31,303 nucleotides of DNA from the NCBI GenBank assembly GCA_002498725.1, contig DAIJ01000021.1:3732-35034 (forward strand). The letters are read 5' to 3'. Positions 7,939 through 16,152 of this stretch are shown here, piece after piece. Position 1 is the stretch's first letter; every line of letters starts with the position of its first letter. The position numbers and the translations under genes were made by a program. Source of the stretch: Euryarchaeota archaeon UBA23. Lineage in GTDB: Archaea; Thermoplasmatota; Poseidoniia; Poseidoniales; Thalassarchaeaceae. The notes beneath the pieces were generated by a model. The model was not told the origin of the DNA, searched no databases, and saw only the letters and a list, made by a program, of their open reading frames with translations.

Positions 7939-8625
7939 ATGATTGAAGTAATCCTAGTGGGTGTTGGATGTTTTGGAATACTTATCTTCCTTTGGATATT
8001 ATCAGTATACAACCGTCTTATTATGATGGAACAAGATGTTATGGCTGCTTGGTCGAATATTGACGTTGTATTACAAGAAAGATATGATAGCCTATCAAGT
8101 ATGGTCAAAACAGCGGAAAGATTTGCCACCGAGGTTGAAAAAGATCTATTTGAGCAATTTGCTAAGGTAAGAATGGCGGCAGCTAATGCTGCAAGTAGTG
8201 GAAATGTAGGCGGAGTAAACGCTGCAGAAGGAATGATGGCTGGATTAATGCCAAAGATTGTTGCGATCGCTGAGGATCACCCCGAAGTCACTAGCGGCGA
8301 ATTGTACATCAAAGTTCAAGAAGAAATTGATGAGCAGAATGAAAGGATTGCTGATAGAAGAGAAGGTTATAATTCGAAAGTTCGTAATTGGAATGTTATT
8401 ATTCAACAAATACCAACTAACTTCGTTGCAATGATTGCAGGGAAAAGAGAGAAAGAGTACTTCGAAGCAACTAATACAGAAAACCCTGACTTATTTGAGC
8501 CAGATCCAGAAGAGTCAATGGCAAAGAGTAGGGAAATTAAGCAAGAAGCAGAACTTGACGCTATCGAGCATGAAATTGCTATGCTAGAAGCTCAGAAGAG
8601 ATTAGAGGAAGCTCGTCGTAAATAA
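7939..8625 (+). CDS. lemA: LemA family membrane protein
   Basis: The 228-residue protein has an N-terminal hydrophobic segment (about residues 3-22) and the LemA signature. This includes YNRLIMMEQDVMAAWSNIDV, the LQERYDSL motif and a downstream RREGYNSKVRNWN stretch that matches the conserved C-terminal LemA helix. The remainder is strongly helical, ending in a charged coiled-coil tail rich in Glu and Lys (about 180-228). Family members are membrane-anchored with a helical bundle and have no assigned reaction. It is followed 20 bases later by an alpha/beta hydrolase in the same direction, suggesting co-transcription. Confidence 0.88.
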   Translation: MIEVILVGVGCFGILIFLWILSVYNRLIMMEQDVMAAWSNIDVVLQERYDSLSSMVKTAERFATEVEKDLFEQFAKVRMAAANAASSGNVGGVNAAEGMMAGLMPKIVAIAEDHPEVTSGELYIKVQEEIDEQNERIADRREGYNSKVRNWNVIIQQIPTNFVAMIAGKREKEYFEATNTENPDLFEPDPEESMAKSREIKQEAELDAIEHEIAMLEAQKRLEEARRK

Positions 8626-8645
8626 TTTACATGGAACGATAATCA

Positions 8646-9500
8646 ATGAATACAGAAGATAGTTGGGGAACTATTCCTAATTTCGATGGAGCATCTTGTG
8701 AATCAATTTTTGTTGAGGGTCAAAATGGATTCAAACTTCGAGTTCTTAGATGGACTCCTGAGAATAATGATGCTAAGAATTTAGAAACAATAATTATGAT
8801 TCCAGGGTGGAATTCTGTCCCGGAGGGATGGTATCCTATTCTTTCAGAATGGGTCAAAAAAAGACCACTGGTCTATATTGAGACTCGAGAGAAAGGAAGT
8901 TGCATTATTGAAAAGAAATTGAAAAAAGATATGTTTGAAGTTTCTTCAATAATGAGCGATCTGGCTCCGGTAATAGAAAAACTTGGACTAGAAGCATCTG
9001 AGTGCTATGCATTCGGATCATCATTAGGAGCAACAATTCTGCTAGAAGCAGTACGTGAAGAAATATTAAGCTTCAAAAGTATGGTAGTTCTATCTCCAAA
9101 TCTTCATTTCACCCCTCCATTATGGGCTAGAATTCTAATCCCTGCACCTGTTTTTCTTTATTCGGCATTGGTTAAATTTGTCATCTGGTATCTAGATCGA
9201 AGACTCAATGAGAGTGGGCAGAGGATTAGATATCGACGAACTCTTTTAGCAGCAGATGTCAAAAGGCTAAGACTTACTTGTTTGGTACTTAAAAAATATA
9301 AAATGAATACTAATTTCAAATTATGTTTGACACCTATTGGAATTCTTCGTGCATCATCTGATACTCTTCATGACCATACAGATGCTGGATTACTTAGTCA
9401 GCAAATACCAAATTGTGAATTAATTGAAATTGTTAGTAATCAATTTGCTCATGAAGCCGATGCGATACCAATTATTGAGTCATTCATGACGAAAGAATAG
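8646..9500 (+). CDS. Alpha/beta hydrolase
   Basis: The 284-residue protein shows an alpha/beta-hydrolase layout. MIPGWNSVPEGWYP is the oxyanion-loop strand. The nucleophile elbow is GSSLGA with S126. A candidate acid lies at D239 or D243 in SSDTLHD, and the catalytic His is H269 in NQFAHEAD. Residues about 150-225 form a cap region with a hydrophobic stretch (ILIPAPVFLYSALVKFVIWY), which could be a lid or a membrane-contacting helix. No signal peptide is present. Substrate is unknown; esterase, lipase or peptidase are all possible. It sits between lemA and the NFACT gene. Confidence 0.78.
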   Translation: MNTEDSWGTIPNFDGASCESIFVEGQNGFKLRVLRWTPENNDAKNLETIIMIPGWNSVPEGWYPILSEWVKKRPLVYIETREKGSCIIEKKLKKDMFEVSSIMSDLAPVIEKLGLEASECYAFGSSLGATILLEAVREEILSFKSMVVLSPNLHFTPPLWARILIPAPVFLYSALVKFVIWYLDRRLNESGQRIRYRRTLLAADVKRLRLTCLVLKKYKMNTNFKLCLTPIGILRASSDTLHDHTDAGLLSQQIPNCELIEIVSNQFAHEADAIPIIESFMTKE

Positions 9501-9568
9501 GTGTTTATTCAAATTATTACTAAGCGATTGGCTGATGAAGTATTCATCGCCCCCCAAGTCTGAGAATC

Positions 9569-11707
9569 ATGCGCGCGCAGTCTTCTTCGTTCGATGTCGC
9601 AAGGATGGTTTGTGAACTGGGTAAAATGATAGGAACACGCGCACGTAAAGCATACCAACCTCATCATGAACAGGTTGTATTAAGGCTGAATCAGAAAGGA
9701 AAGCCGGCCACTGATTTAGTAATTGTTAGAGGAAAAAGAATCTATTTATCGCAAAGAGATAGACCTATGCCAACAAATCCTTCTCCCTTTGCAATGATCT
9801 TACGAAAACATCTATCCAATTCACGTCTAATTGAAGTCAAACAGTTAGGATTTGATCGTGTTATTTCATTGACCTTTGAACACGGAGGTGGTCAATTAAA
9901 ATTGATAATTGAATTGTTCAGAGATGGAAATGTTGTTCTTCTTGATGGAAATGATGAAATTATCCAACCGCTAACTCATGCTAAATATTCAAGTAGATCT
10001 CTTAAAAGAGGAGAAAATTACACACCACCACCAGCAACAGTTGATCCAAGGACCCTGAATCAATCTGATCTAAATAACATTCTTGATTCTTCAGATCATA
10101 GCTTAATTAGAACTCTAGCATCAAGAGTTAATTTGGGTCGCATCTATGGAAATGCAATATCTACAAGTGCTGAAATCGGATTAGATGAGCCTGCTAATAG
10201 CCTTGATAAAAAACAGCGAGAAAAACTCTCAAATTCTATGAAAAAACTCCTTACTGAGTTGGCCGAAGGAGACTGCTCATACCTCTGGTTTAATGATAAA
10301 AAATCTCTTGATAATTGGAAAAATGCCAATAATAATCCAGTAGCACGTGACTTAGCAAGTGTGGAAATAGAGGAATTTTCTCCTATTTCTTTACCCTTCA
10401 TGAATGAAGGTCTGAAAGTGAAGATAGAAAGTCTCTCTGGAGCCTATGATGCAATATTTGGAGCATACGATGCTATTGCTTATATTAGACGAGAAGAAGA
10501 AAAATTAGTTGCTGCCGGAGAAGATGATGAAGAGCAAAGAGCGAAACTCAATAGAAGGGCAGAACAACAGAAAGCTGCGATAGAAAGATTTGAATCACAA
10601 GCTGTACTAACTCAAGAACTGGCAAAATCAATTCAAGATAATTGGACGCATGTTGATAATATTCTAAATCAAGTTAAATCTTTCATCAAGACAGATAGTT
10701 GGCAGGCACTTGAAGAAAAAACTAGCGATATCATTTGGATAGATCGTGTTGAACCGGCCAAGAGATCAATACTAGCAAGACTACCTGATGAAGATAATGA
10801 GCCCGGTTCAGGTGTTACATTAGATATTGAGAAATCAGTTCATCAAAATGCTCAGCAGTATTTTGAACAAGCTCGTACTCTGAAGGATAAGGCAAAAGGT
10901 GCTCGATCTGCATTAGAAAGAACAGAAGCTGCTGCAGCTAAAGAAGAAGCACGCCAAAAGAAGGAGGCGGCTGCAGGGAAAGTTAGAGCGACTAAGAGAA
11001 GTAAGAGGTTCTGGTTTGAAAAACATCGTTGGGGAATACTTAGCGATGGTAGAATGATTGTAGGTGGAAGAGATGCTAAAGGAAATGATACCGTTGTACG
11101 AAAATATCTGAAGTCAACTGACTTATACATTCATGCAGATTTACATGGTGCCCCATCGTGTTCTCTAAGATTACGCGATGGACTTATTACTGACAATAAT
11201 CCTATAGGATTCATTCCGGAAGGAGTAACAAGTCTCCGAATTTCTCAAGAATTATCGGGAGAGATTGAGGATGCTCAAGATTTGCCGACCAATATCATCG
11301 AAGAAGCCGCACAACTAGCAATATGTTGGTCTCGTGCATGGGGTAGTGGAAGTGCTGCGGCAACGGCATTTCATGCTAGACCAAGCCAGGTATCAAAACA
11401 AACAGAAAGTGGAGAATCTCTTGGTCGGGGTTCATTTGTAGTCAGAGGACAGAGAACTTGGTATCGCGACGTTACAATGGAAATAGCGATTGGCTTTGCA
11501 ATAATAAATGGCATACCAATTCCAGTATCTGGTACTTCTGAAGGTGTATCAAAACTTTGTAAAAGATGGGCTCGAATTACTCCAGGAAGAGAGAAAAAAG
11601 AAACTCTGGCTAATCGAATTGCTAAATCTACCGGACTTTCTCAAGATGATGTTCTAGCAGCCTTACCTTCAGGTAACTGCACACTAGAAAATCATGGATT
11701 AATTTAA
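9569..11707 (+). CDS. rqcH: NFACT-family ribosome quality-control protein (archaeal Rqc2/RqcH/NEMF)
   Basis: The 712-residue protein has the full NFACT architecture. An NFACT-N domain (about 1-190) contains SSFDVARMVCEL, with D9, and GFDRV, with D96 and R97. A coiled-coil middle follows (about 310-350 and 425-475, rich in Glu, Lys and Ala). NFACT-R (about 478-590) holds RFWFEKHRWGILSDGR and DLYIHADLHGAPS, and an NFACT-C-like end holds AIGFAIINGIPIPVSGTSEG. Family members bind 60S/50S subunits with stalled peptidyl-tRNA and recruit tRNA to add C-terminal tails. The D and D-R residues needed for tailing in yeast Rqc2 appear conserved here. The gene is preceded by 68 bases without a gene, so it may have its own promoter. 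Its stop overlaps by four bases (TTAA) with the convergent GNAT gene. Confidence 0.93.
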   Translation: MRAQSSSFDVARMVCELGKMIGTRARKAYQPHHEQVVLRLNQKGKPATDLVIVRGKRIYLSQRDRPMPTNPSPFAMILRKHLSNSRLIEVKQLGFDRVISLTFEHGGGQLKLIIELFRDGNVVLLDGNDEIIQPLTHAKYSSRSLKRGENYTPPPATVDPRTLNQSDLNNILDSSDHSLIRTLASRVNLGRIYGNAISTSAEIGLDEPANSLDKKQREKLSNSMKKLLTELAEGDCSYLWFNDKKSLDNWKNANNNPVARDLASVEIEEFSPISLPFMNEGLKVKIESLSGAYDAIFGAYDAIAYIRREEEKLVAAGEDDEEQRAKLNRRAEQQKAAIERFESQAVLTQELAKSIQDNWTHVDNILNQVKSFIKTDSWQALEEKTSDIIWIDRVEPAKRSILARLPDEDNEPGSGVTLDIEKSVHQNAQQYFEQARTLKDKAKGARSALERTEAAAAKEEARQKKEAAAGKVRATKRSKRFWFEKHRWGILSDGRMIVGGRDAKGNDTVVRKYLKSTDLYIHADLHGAPSCSLRLRDGLITDNNPIGFIPEGVTSLRISQELSGEIEDAQDLPTNIIEEAAQLAICWSRAWGSGSAAATAFHARPSQVSKQTESGESLGRGSFVVRGQRTWYRDVTMEIAIGFAIINGIPIPVSGTSEGVSKLCKRWARITPGREKKETLANRIAKSTGLSQDDVLAALPSGNCTLENHGLI

Positions 11708-12282
11708 TTCGAAGGACTCCATTCAGGAGCAGTGATCGCATATAGTGCTGCATCAACGTAGTGATCATACAACCATTCTCTATCCTTGATGATACCCTCA
11801 AGGCGCATTCCTAGTCTGTCAGCAACTGCCCTACTAGAATGATTTTCAACACCAGACTCTAGTACAAATCTGTGAATTTTTAGATCTTCAAAACAATGTT
11901 CCATTAAACGAATACAGCATTTGGTTACATAACCATTTCCAGTTTGATTTTCTGACAACCAATATCCAACTCCACATCCATTATTTTCCCAATCAATCCA
12001 ATTCAGACTTATGGTTCCAATTATACTACCATCAAGGCGGATTGCATAGAATGCTCCCTCTCTCTTTTCAAAATCTTCAAGACTCATTGAGATGAAGGAA
12101 TTTTCATCTTCAATACTTTTTGTTCCGTCTAACCAGGGTAACCATTCTCTAAGGTATATTCTATTGGAATCAACTAATGTAAACAATTCATGACTATCTT
12201 CCATCAAAATCAATGAAATTTCTAGTCTATCTTCTACTGTCATTCGCATGGCAGGACGATAATTGCCACGTTCATCAGACAT
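11704..12282 (-). CDS. GNAT N-acetyltransferase, RimJ/RimL-like
   Basis: The 192-residue protein has the RimJ/RimL-type GNAT pattern. IYLREWLPWLDGT lies near the start, followed by AIRLDGSIIGTISLNWID, and GVGYWLSENQTGNGYVTKC supplies the acetyl-CoA pyrophosphate loop. HRFVLESGVENHSSRAVADR and LGMRLEGIIKD form the C-terminal half. Members acetylate the N-terminal amine of ribosomal proteins or small amines; the substrate here is unknown. The start ATG at 12282 faces the divergent tryptophan dioxygenase gene. Confidence 0.88.
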   Translation of the reverse strand: MSDERGNYRPAMRMTVEDRLEISLILMEDSHELFTLVDSNRIYLREWLPWLDGTKSIEDENSFISMSLEDFEKREGAFYAIRLDGSIIGTISLNWIDWENNGCGVGYWLSENQTGNGYVTKCCIRLMEHCFEDLKIHRFVLESGVENHSSRAVADRLGMRLEGIIKDREWLYDHYVDAALYAITAPEWSPSN

Positions 12283-12312
12283 GATTCGGCGACTAATTCC
12301 TGTGATTTAGAT

Positions 12313-12329
12313 AGTTCGTATTCGGAACT
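12313..12329. promoter_or_regulatory. Inverted repeat between divergent GNAT and kynA genes
   Basis: AGTTC at 12313-12317 and GAACT at 12325-12329 flank a 7-base centre (GTATTCG). The repeat lies in the 52-base divergent spacer, just before the proposed TTG start of the dioxygenase. It could be an operator, but the arms are only 5 bp. Confidence 0.2.
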
Positions 12330-12334
12330 GTGGC

Positions 12335-13456
12335 TTGGGTAACGATTCAAGCGTGAAGTGGTATCCGCACATCATGAGCGGATCAGGCAGAGTCGGGAAC
12401 TGGACCTATGGCGAATACTTACAATTAACAGATCTACTTAAGCTTCAAGGAGAGGATAGGAATGTTTCCGCTGATGAAATGCATTTCATAATTGTTCATC
12501 AAACCTTTGAATTATGGTTCAAACAAGTAATTAGAGAGCTTACTGAAGTTAGAAACATTCTTTCTCTGGATCATGTGTCTGAAGAAAAAATCCCTCAGGC
12601 TGTTGATAATCTAAATCGGACTACAGAAATTTTCAGACTGATGGAAAATCAGTGGAGTGTTCTCGAAACACTAACACCTCAAGGATTTCTAGCATTCAGA
12701 GATGGATTAGGAACTGCCTCAGGATTCGAATCATACCAAATGAGGGAATTTGAAATCCTATTAGGGCTATCAAATGAAGATCGTTTATACGGAATGGATC
12801 CTATAGAGACTTTCCGAAAGTTGGCTAGTAATTCCGAGAGAGATGCTGCTATTTTGGCCCGACTTGAAGATGCTGCATCTAAGCCGTCACTATCTGATTC
12901 AATACTTAGATGGGTATCTAGGACTCCAATAATGGGATCAATTGCGGGTAGTGAAAGGGACTCAGATGTAGTTAGTGAATATGTAAATTCACATCTTGAG
13001 GCACATGAAAAAATAGGAAAAATGGCAGCAGAAAAAATGGCAAATTATGGGTCTTCAAATCTAGAAAAAACAATTGCTAGATTCAAAGAATCACATTCGG
13101 CCACTGTTGATTATCTCAAACCCAAAGGGATTGTAAATCGCTCTCGAGCTGGTCTATTATTCATAGAATCATATAGAGAACTGCCGCTCCTAACTTGGCC
13201 ACGAAAGTTAATAGATGCAATTGTTGAACTAGAGGAATCTATGGTTAAATGGAGACACTCACATGCTAGAATGGTTGAAAGGATTATGGGGCGACGTATT
13301 GGGACAGGAGGTACTAGTGGTGTCGATTATCTTGATGCCACTTCTCAGTACCGTATTTTCAAAGATCTTTGGGCAGTTAGAACCATTCTCGTAAAACCAG
13401 AATTAAGACCTGAATTAATCAATGCAGATTTCTACGGATATTCCTCTGAAAAGTGA
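12335..13456 (+). CDS. kynA: Tryptophan 2,3-dioxygenase
   Basis: The 373-residue heme enzyme oxidises L-tryptophan with O2 to N-formylkynurenine in the cytosol. Visible signatures are TYGEYLQLTDLLKLQ, then HFIIVHQTFELWFKQVIREL with H55 as the likely distal histidine. A C-terminal HSHARMVERIMG provides the heme-ligand His, and GTGGTSGVDYLDAT is the tryptophan-binding GTGGS-type loop. The start is uncertain: TTG at 12335, GTG at 12353 and ATG at 12374 are all in frame and all keep the conserved core. No other kynurenine-pathway gene is in the window, so it may serve tryptophan catabolism or feed NAD synthesis encoded elsewhere. It resembles bacterial TDOs and may have been acquired from bacteria (inference). 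Confidence 0.93.
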   Translation: MGNDSSVKWYPHIMSGSGRVGNWTYGEYLQLTDLLKLQGEDRNVSADEMHFIIVHQTFELWFKQVIRELTEVRNILSLDHVSEEKIPQAVDNLNRTTEIFRLMENQWSVLETLTPQGFLAFRDGLGTASGFESYQMREFEILLGLSNEDRLYGMDPIETFRKLASNSERDAAILARLEDAASKPSLSDSILRWVSRTPIMGSIAGSERDSDVVSEYVNSHLEAHEKIGKMAAEKMANYGSSNLEKTIARFKESHSATVDYLKPKGIVNRSRAGLLFIESYRELPLLTWPRKLIDAIVELEESMVKWRHSHARMVERIMGRRIGTGGTSGVDYLDATSQYRIFKDLWAVRTILVKPELRPELINADFYGYSSEK

Positions 13457-13514
13457 ATGATTATCGCATTAAATTTATCGCACCTTTCAAGGACTAGACC
13501 ACTCTCGCGGGAGT

Positions 13515-14675
13515 GTGGCCGTACCAGTCATCTGCGCTTATGCCAGAACTCCATTTGGTAAATTTAGAGGGGCACTTTCTGAGTACTCAGCAATTGAATT
13601 GGGTATTTTAGCGGTTACTGAATTGCTAGAAAGGGCTGGAATTGAATCTGATAGTGGAATCATAGATCAAGTCTACATGGGTCAAGTATTGCAAGCAGGA
13701 TCTGGACAAGCACCTGCAAGACAGGTCGCATTGGGGTCTGGATTACCATATTCTACTCCCTGTACTACAATCAACAAGGTCTGTGGATCTAGTCTAAAGG
13801 CAGTAATGATAGGAACAACAGAAATTATTTCTGGAAGAGCAAATGTGATCATAGCAGGAGGGATGGAATCAATGAGTAATGCACCACATTTCATACATGG
13901 AGCTCGAAGAGGAGATGAAATTTCTTATGGTGATCTATCTAGTATTCTTAGAAATGACGGGCTAAAAGACGCCTATGATGGGTCAATGATGGGCATTACT
14001 GGTGAGAATATCTCAGAAGAGGCAGAAATTTCTAGAGAGAAAGCAGATAATTATGCTTTAAGGTCGCACAATCTTGCAAAACTGTCTTGGGAAAACGGAT
14101 GGATTTCCAATGAGTGTGTAAAAATAGATGAACTCGCCCAAGATGAAGGTATTCGATCTGATACATCCATTGAAGATCTTGCTGAACTTAAGGCAGTCTT
14201 CAAGGAAGGTGGCAAAGTTACAGCAGGCAATGCAAGCCAGATATCGGATGGTGCATCTGCAATTTTGATTGCATCTGAAGATTTTGCTATGCAAAATGAA
14301 TTGCCAATATTAGCAAAAATTGTCGATTATGTGACGTCGGGAGTAGAGCCAGAACGAGTAATGGCAGCTCCTATACCTGCAATAGAGATGCTTCTTGAAA
14401 GAAATAATTTAGACATAAATGAAATTGACGTAATTGAACACAATGAGGCTTTTGCAGCCGCCTCATGTGCGATTCAAGAAGAATTTAAAATTCCAGATCA
14501 GAAATTCAACCCCCATGGAGGGGCTGTGGCAATAGGTCATCCACTTGGTGCAACTGGAACAAGGTGTCTAATGACTTTAGCCAACGCATTGAAAAGATTG
14601 GAGGGTAGGTTCGGCATTGTAACCATATGTTTAGGTGGCGGAAATGCTGTTGGTATGCTAATTGAAGCAGAATAA
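13515..14675 (+). CDS. Acetyl-CoA C-acetyltransferase (thiolase)
   Basis: The 386-residue biosynthetic-type thiolase carries all catalytic elements. C90 is the nucleophile (INKVCGSSLK), NEAF lies at 310-313, H342 is in GHPLGATG, and C372 is in CLGGGNAVGM. Full length for a tetrameric acetoacetyl-CoA thiolase is about 390 residues. It condenses two acetyl-CoA or runs the reverse cleavage, so it could start the mevalonate route for archaeal lipids or act in fatty-acid breakdown. The start is a GTG at 13515, preceded by GGGAG and followed by the family-typical AVPVICAYARTPFGKFRG. A small hairpin (CACTC/GAGTG) overlaps this start region. Confidence 0.93.
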   Translation: MAVPVICAYARTPFGKFRGALSEYSAIELGILAVTELLERAGIESDSGIIDQVYMGQVLQAGSGQAPARQVALGSGLPYSTPCTTINKVCGSSLKAVMIGTTEIISGRANVIIAGGMESMSNAPHFIHGARRGDEISYGDLSSILRNDGLKDAYDGSMMGITGENISEEAEISREKADNYALRSHNLAKLSWENGWISNECVKIDELAQDEGIRSDTSIEDLAELKAVFKEGGKVTAGNASQISDGASAILIASEDFAMQNELPILAKIVDYVTSGVEPERVMAAPIPAIEMLLERNNLDINEIDVIEHNEAFAAASCAIQEEFKIPDQKFNPHGGAVAIGHPLGATGTRCLMTLANALKRLEGRFGIVTICLGGGNAVGMLIEAE

Positions 14676-14687
14676 TGTCAATATTTT

Positions 14688-14704
14688 CGCCCCCAAAGGG
14701 GGCG
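14688..14704. terminator. GC-rich hairpin after the thiolase gene
   Basis: CGCCCCC (14688-14694) and GGGGGCG (14698-14704) form a perfect 7-bp stem with an AAA loop. It starts 13 bases after the thiolase stop codon. No T-run follows, so it may be a processing or stability element or part of the rpoK leader, not a true terminator. Confidence 0.45.
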
Positions 14705-14710
14705 TTAACT

Positions 14711-14748
14711 AGCCGGTGACCTAATAGGGGTGCCTCCGGTGGCCGGCT
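14711..14748 (+). promoter_or_regulatory. Long imperfect leader hairpin directly before rpoK
   Basis: AGCCGGTGACC (14711-14721) pairs with GGTGGCCGGCT (14738-14748): six pairs, a T-G wobble, one mismatch and three more pairs. A 16-base loop can itself pair GGGG with CTCC. The stem ends three bases before the rpoK ATG and there is no separate Shine-Dalgarno sequence, so folding could control translation. It stands out as GC-rich in AT-rich surroundings. Confidence 0.45.
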
Positions 14749-14751
14749 CCC

Positions 14752-15012
14752 ATGGTCAAGCCCACACGACAGCACACGCGCTTCGAGAAGGCCCGAATAA
14801 TTGGTGCAAGAGCACTGCAAATTAGTATGGGTGCACCTTTGTACGTCTCTGAAGGAGAACTTAGAGAAAATTTCATGGAGGAATTAATCCAATTGTATGG
14901 AACAGAAGACGCAAAGGCACGATTCGTTTTAGACCCACTAAAGATTGCAATGCTTGAATATGAGTCTCATCGTATTCCTATTGATGTAGACCCCCATACT
15001 GAAGGGGAATGA
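14752..15012 (+). CDS. rpoK: DNA-directed RNA polymerase subunit K (Rpo6/Rpb6)
   Basis: The 86-residue protein is the archaeal Rpo6 subunit, homologous to eukaryotic Rpb6 and bacterial omega, which holds the large polymerase subunits together. The hallmark TRFEKARIIGARALQISMGA (about residues 9-28) is intact. The C-terminal half carries the DPLKIAMLEYESHRIPIDV strand expected of the family. The middle stretch and acidic tail (DPHTEGE) are slightly longer than in many archaea. Start ATG at 14752 directly follows a hairpin-rich leader. Its usual archaeal neighbours (ribosomal protein and enolase genes) are absent here. Confidence 0.95.
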   Translation: MVKPTRQHTRFEKARIIGARALQISMGAPLYVSEGELRENFMEELIQLYGTEDAKARFVLDPLKIAMLEYESHRIPIDVDPHTEGE

Positions 15013-15014
15013 GG

Positions 15015-15050
15015 GATATATACCATATTCCCCATTTATTCACTGGAGGA
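15015..15050 (+). promoter_or_regulatory. Candidate TATA box and Shine-Dalgarno for ctaA
   Basis: ATATATA at 15016-15022 lies about 35 bases before the ctaA ATG, suiting a start site near 15043-15048. GGAGGA at 15045-15050 sits six bases before the ATG. The near-palindromic GGGATAT..ATATTCCC surrounds the TATA box and could bind a regulator. Confidence 0.4.
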
Positions 15051-15056
15051 TGAGCG

Positions 15057-16118
15057 ATGTTTTTTCGCTTCGATACCAAGAAATTAACAGTGGCGGCTAT
15101 TGGTATAACTTTCATAGTAATTGCTATGGGTGGAATGATTAGAATATATGACGCTGGAGAATCATGTCCGGACTGGCCTACTTGTTTTGGGTCCTGGTCA
15201 TTTGATATCAGCCCTGAAGAACAAGAAGCATGGTGGGATGAAAATCCTGATGAAATTGATTCTAGAGGCGAACATCATAGATATACTACTTTTGAAATAT
15301 TTACTGAATGGTTTCATCGAGTGTTAGCAGGAGTATTACTAGGGCCATTAATTTTAGTAAATGCATATCTAATTCATAAGAATGAAGAAAATGGAAAGAG
15401 ATCAAGATTAGCCGCTTTAGTTACTGTTGGTTTGATAATTTGGCAAGGTGCAATTGGTTGGCTTACGGTAGAAATGGATAATGAGCATTGGAGTGTCGCA
15501 ATACACTTAGCAAGCGCATTAATATTCCAATTATCACTAATATGGCTATGGTTATCTCTAAATCGTGATTCTATAACTACTCCTGATTGGATAAATTTTG
15601 ACCCCATATTATCATATAAATGGAAAAATAAACTGATTTGTCTAGAATTTGGCTCCTTTTTATCTCTATTTGTTGGTGTTTTTGTTTCGACCACACCTGG
15701 TGCAAACTTTGGTTGTGGTGTTAATGGCTATGACTCATGGCCACTATGTCAAGGAGAATTAGTTTCTAGAATAGAAAATTTTGAATTGCAGTCACAGATT
15801 ATCCATCGTTGGATAGTCGCAATAGTCGGATTTTTCATGGTGACAATAGCTTGGCTTATTTGGAAAGATACAGAACTGCATCAAACTGGAAAAAATCTCA
15901 GAAATTGGGTTTGGCTAACAGTTGGATTATACTTATTTAATATCTCAATTGGAGCACTGTATATCACATCTTACGCACCACAAACAAATTCATTTCAAGA
16001 ATGGTTATCTCTTGTTCATTTGATGATTGGATCTTTGACATTCCTAGTTCTTGGTAGTTCATTGTTAGCAATTTATTCTTCGCAAAAAAATGATGTTATA
16101 ATAGAGACCAAGGAATGA
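15057..16118 (+). CDS. ctaA: Heme A synthase (CtaA/COX15)
   Basis: The 353-residue polytopic membrane protein oxidises the C8 methyl of heme O to a formyl group, giving heme A for aa3-type oxidases. MGGMIRIYDAGESCPDWPTC holds the N-terminal cysteine pair (C37, C43). TEWFHRVLAG carries a heme-ligand His. The second half repeats the pattern with CGVNGYDSWPLCQGEL, QIIHRWIVA and SLVHLMIGS. About eight transmembrane segments can be drawn. A charged extracytoplasmic loop (EEQEAWWDENPDEIDSRGEH) follows the first cysteine pair. ctaB follows 34 bases later, so the two probably form an operon. Confidence 0.93.
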   Translation: MFFRFDTKKLTVAAIGITFIVIAMGGMIRIYDAGESCPDWPTCFGSWSFDISPEEQEAWWDENPDEIDSRGEHHRYTTFEIFTEWFHRVLAGVLLGPLILVNAYLIHKNEENGKRSRLAALVTVGLIIWQGAIGWLTVEMDNEHWSVAIHLASALIFQLSLIWLWLSLNRDSITTPDWINFDPILSYKWKNKLICLEFGSFLSLFVGVFVSTTPGANFGCGVNGYDSWPLCQGELVSRIENFELQSQIIHRWIVAIVGFFMVTIAWLIWKDTELHQTGKNLRNWVWLTVGLYLFNISIGALYITSYAPQTNSFQEWLSLVHLMIGSLTFLVLGSSLLAIYSSQKNDVIIETKE

Positions 16119-16152
16119 GTTGATTTGAAGTTCTCTCGCCTAAGGGAATGTT

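Noticed and set aside
13496..13517. CACTC/GAGTG hairpin overlapping the thiolase start
   Set aside because: The stem is only five pairs and is likely a chance structure; it is mentioned in the thiolase entry but not called separately.
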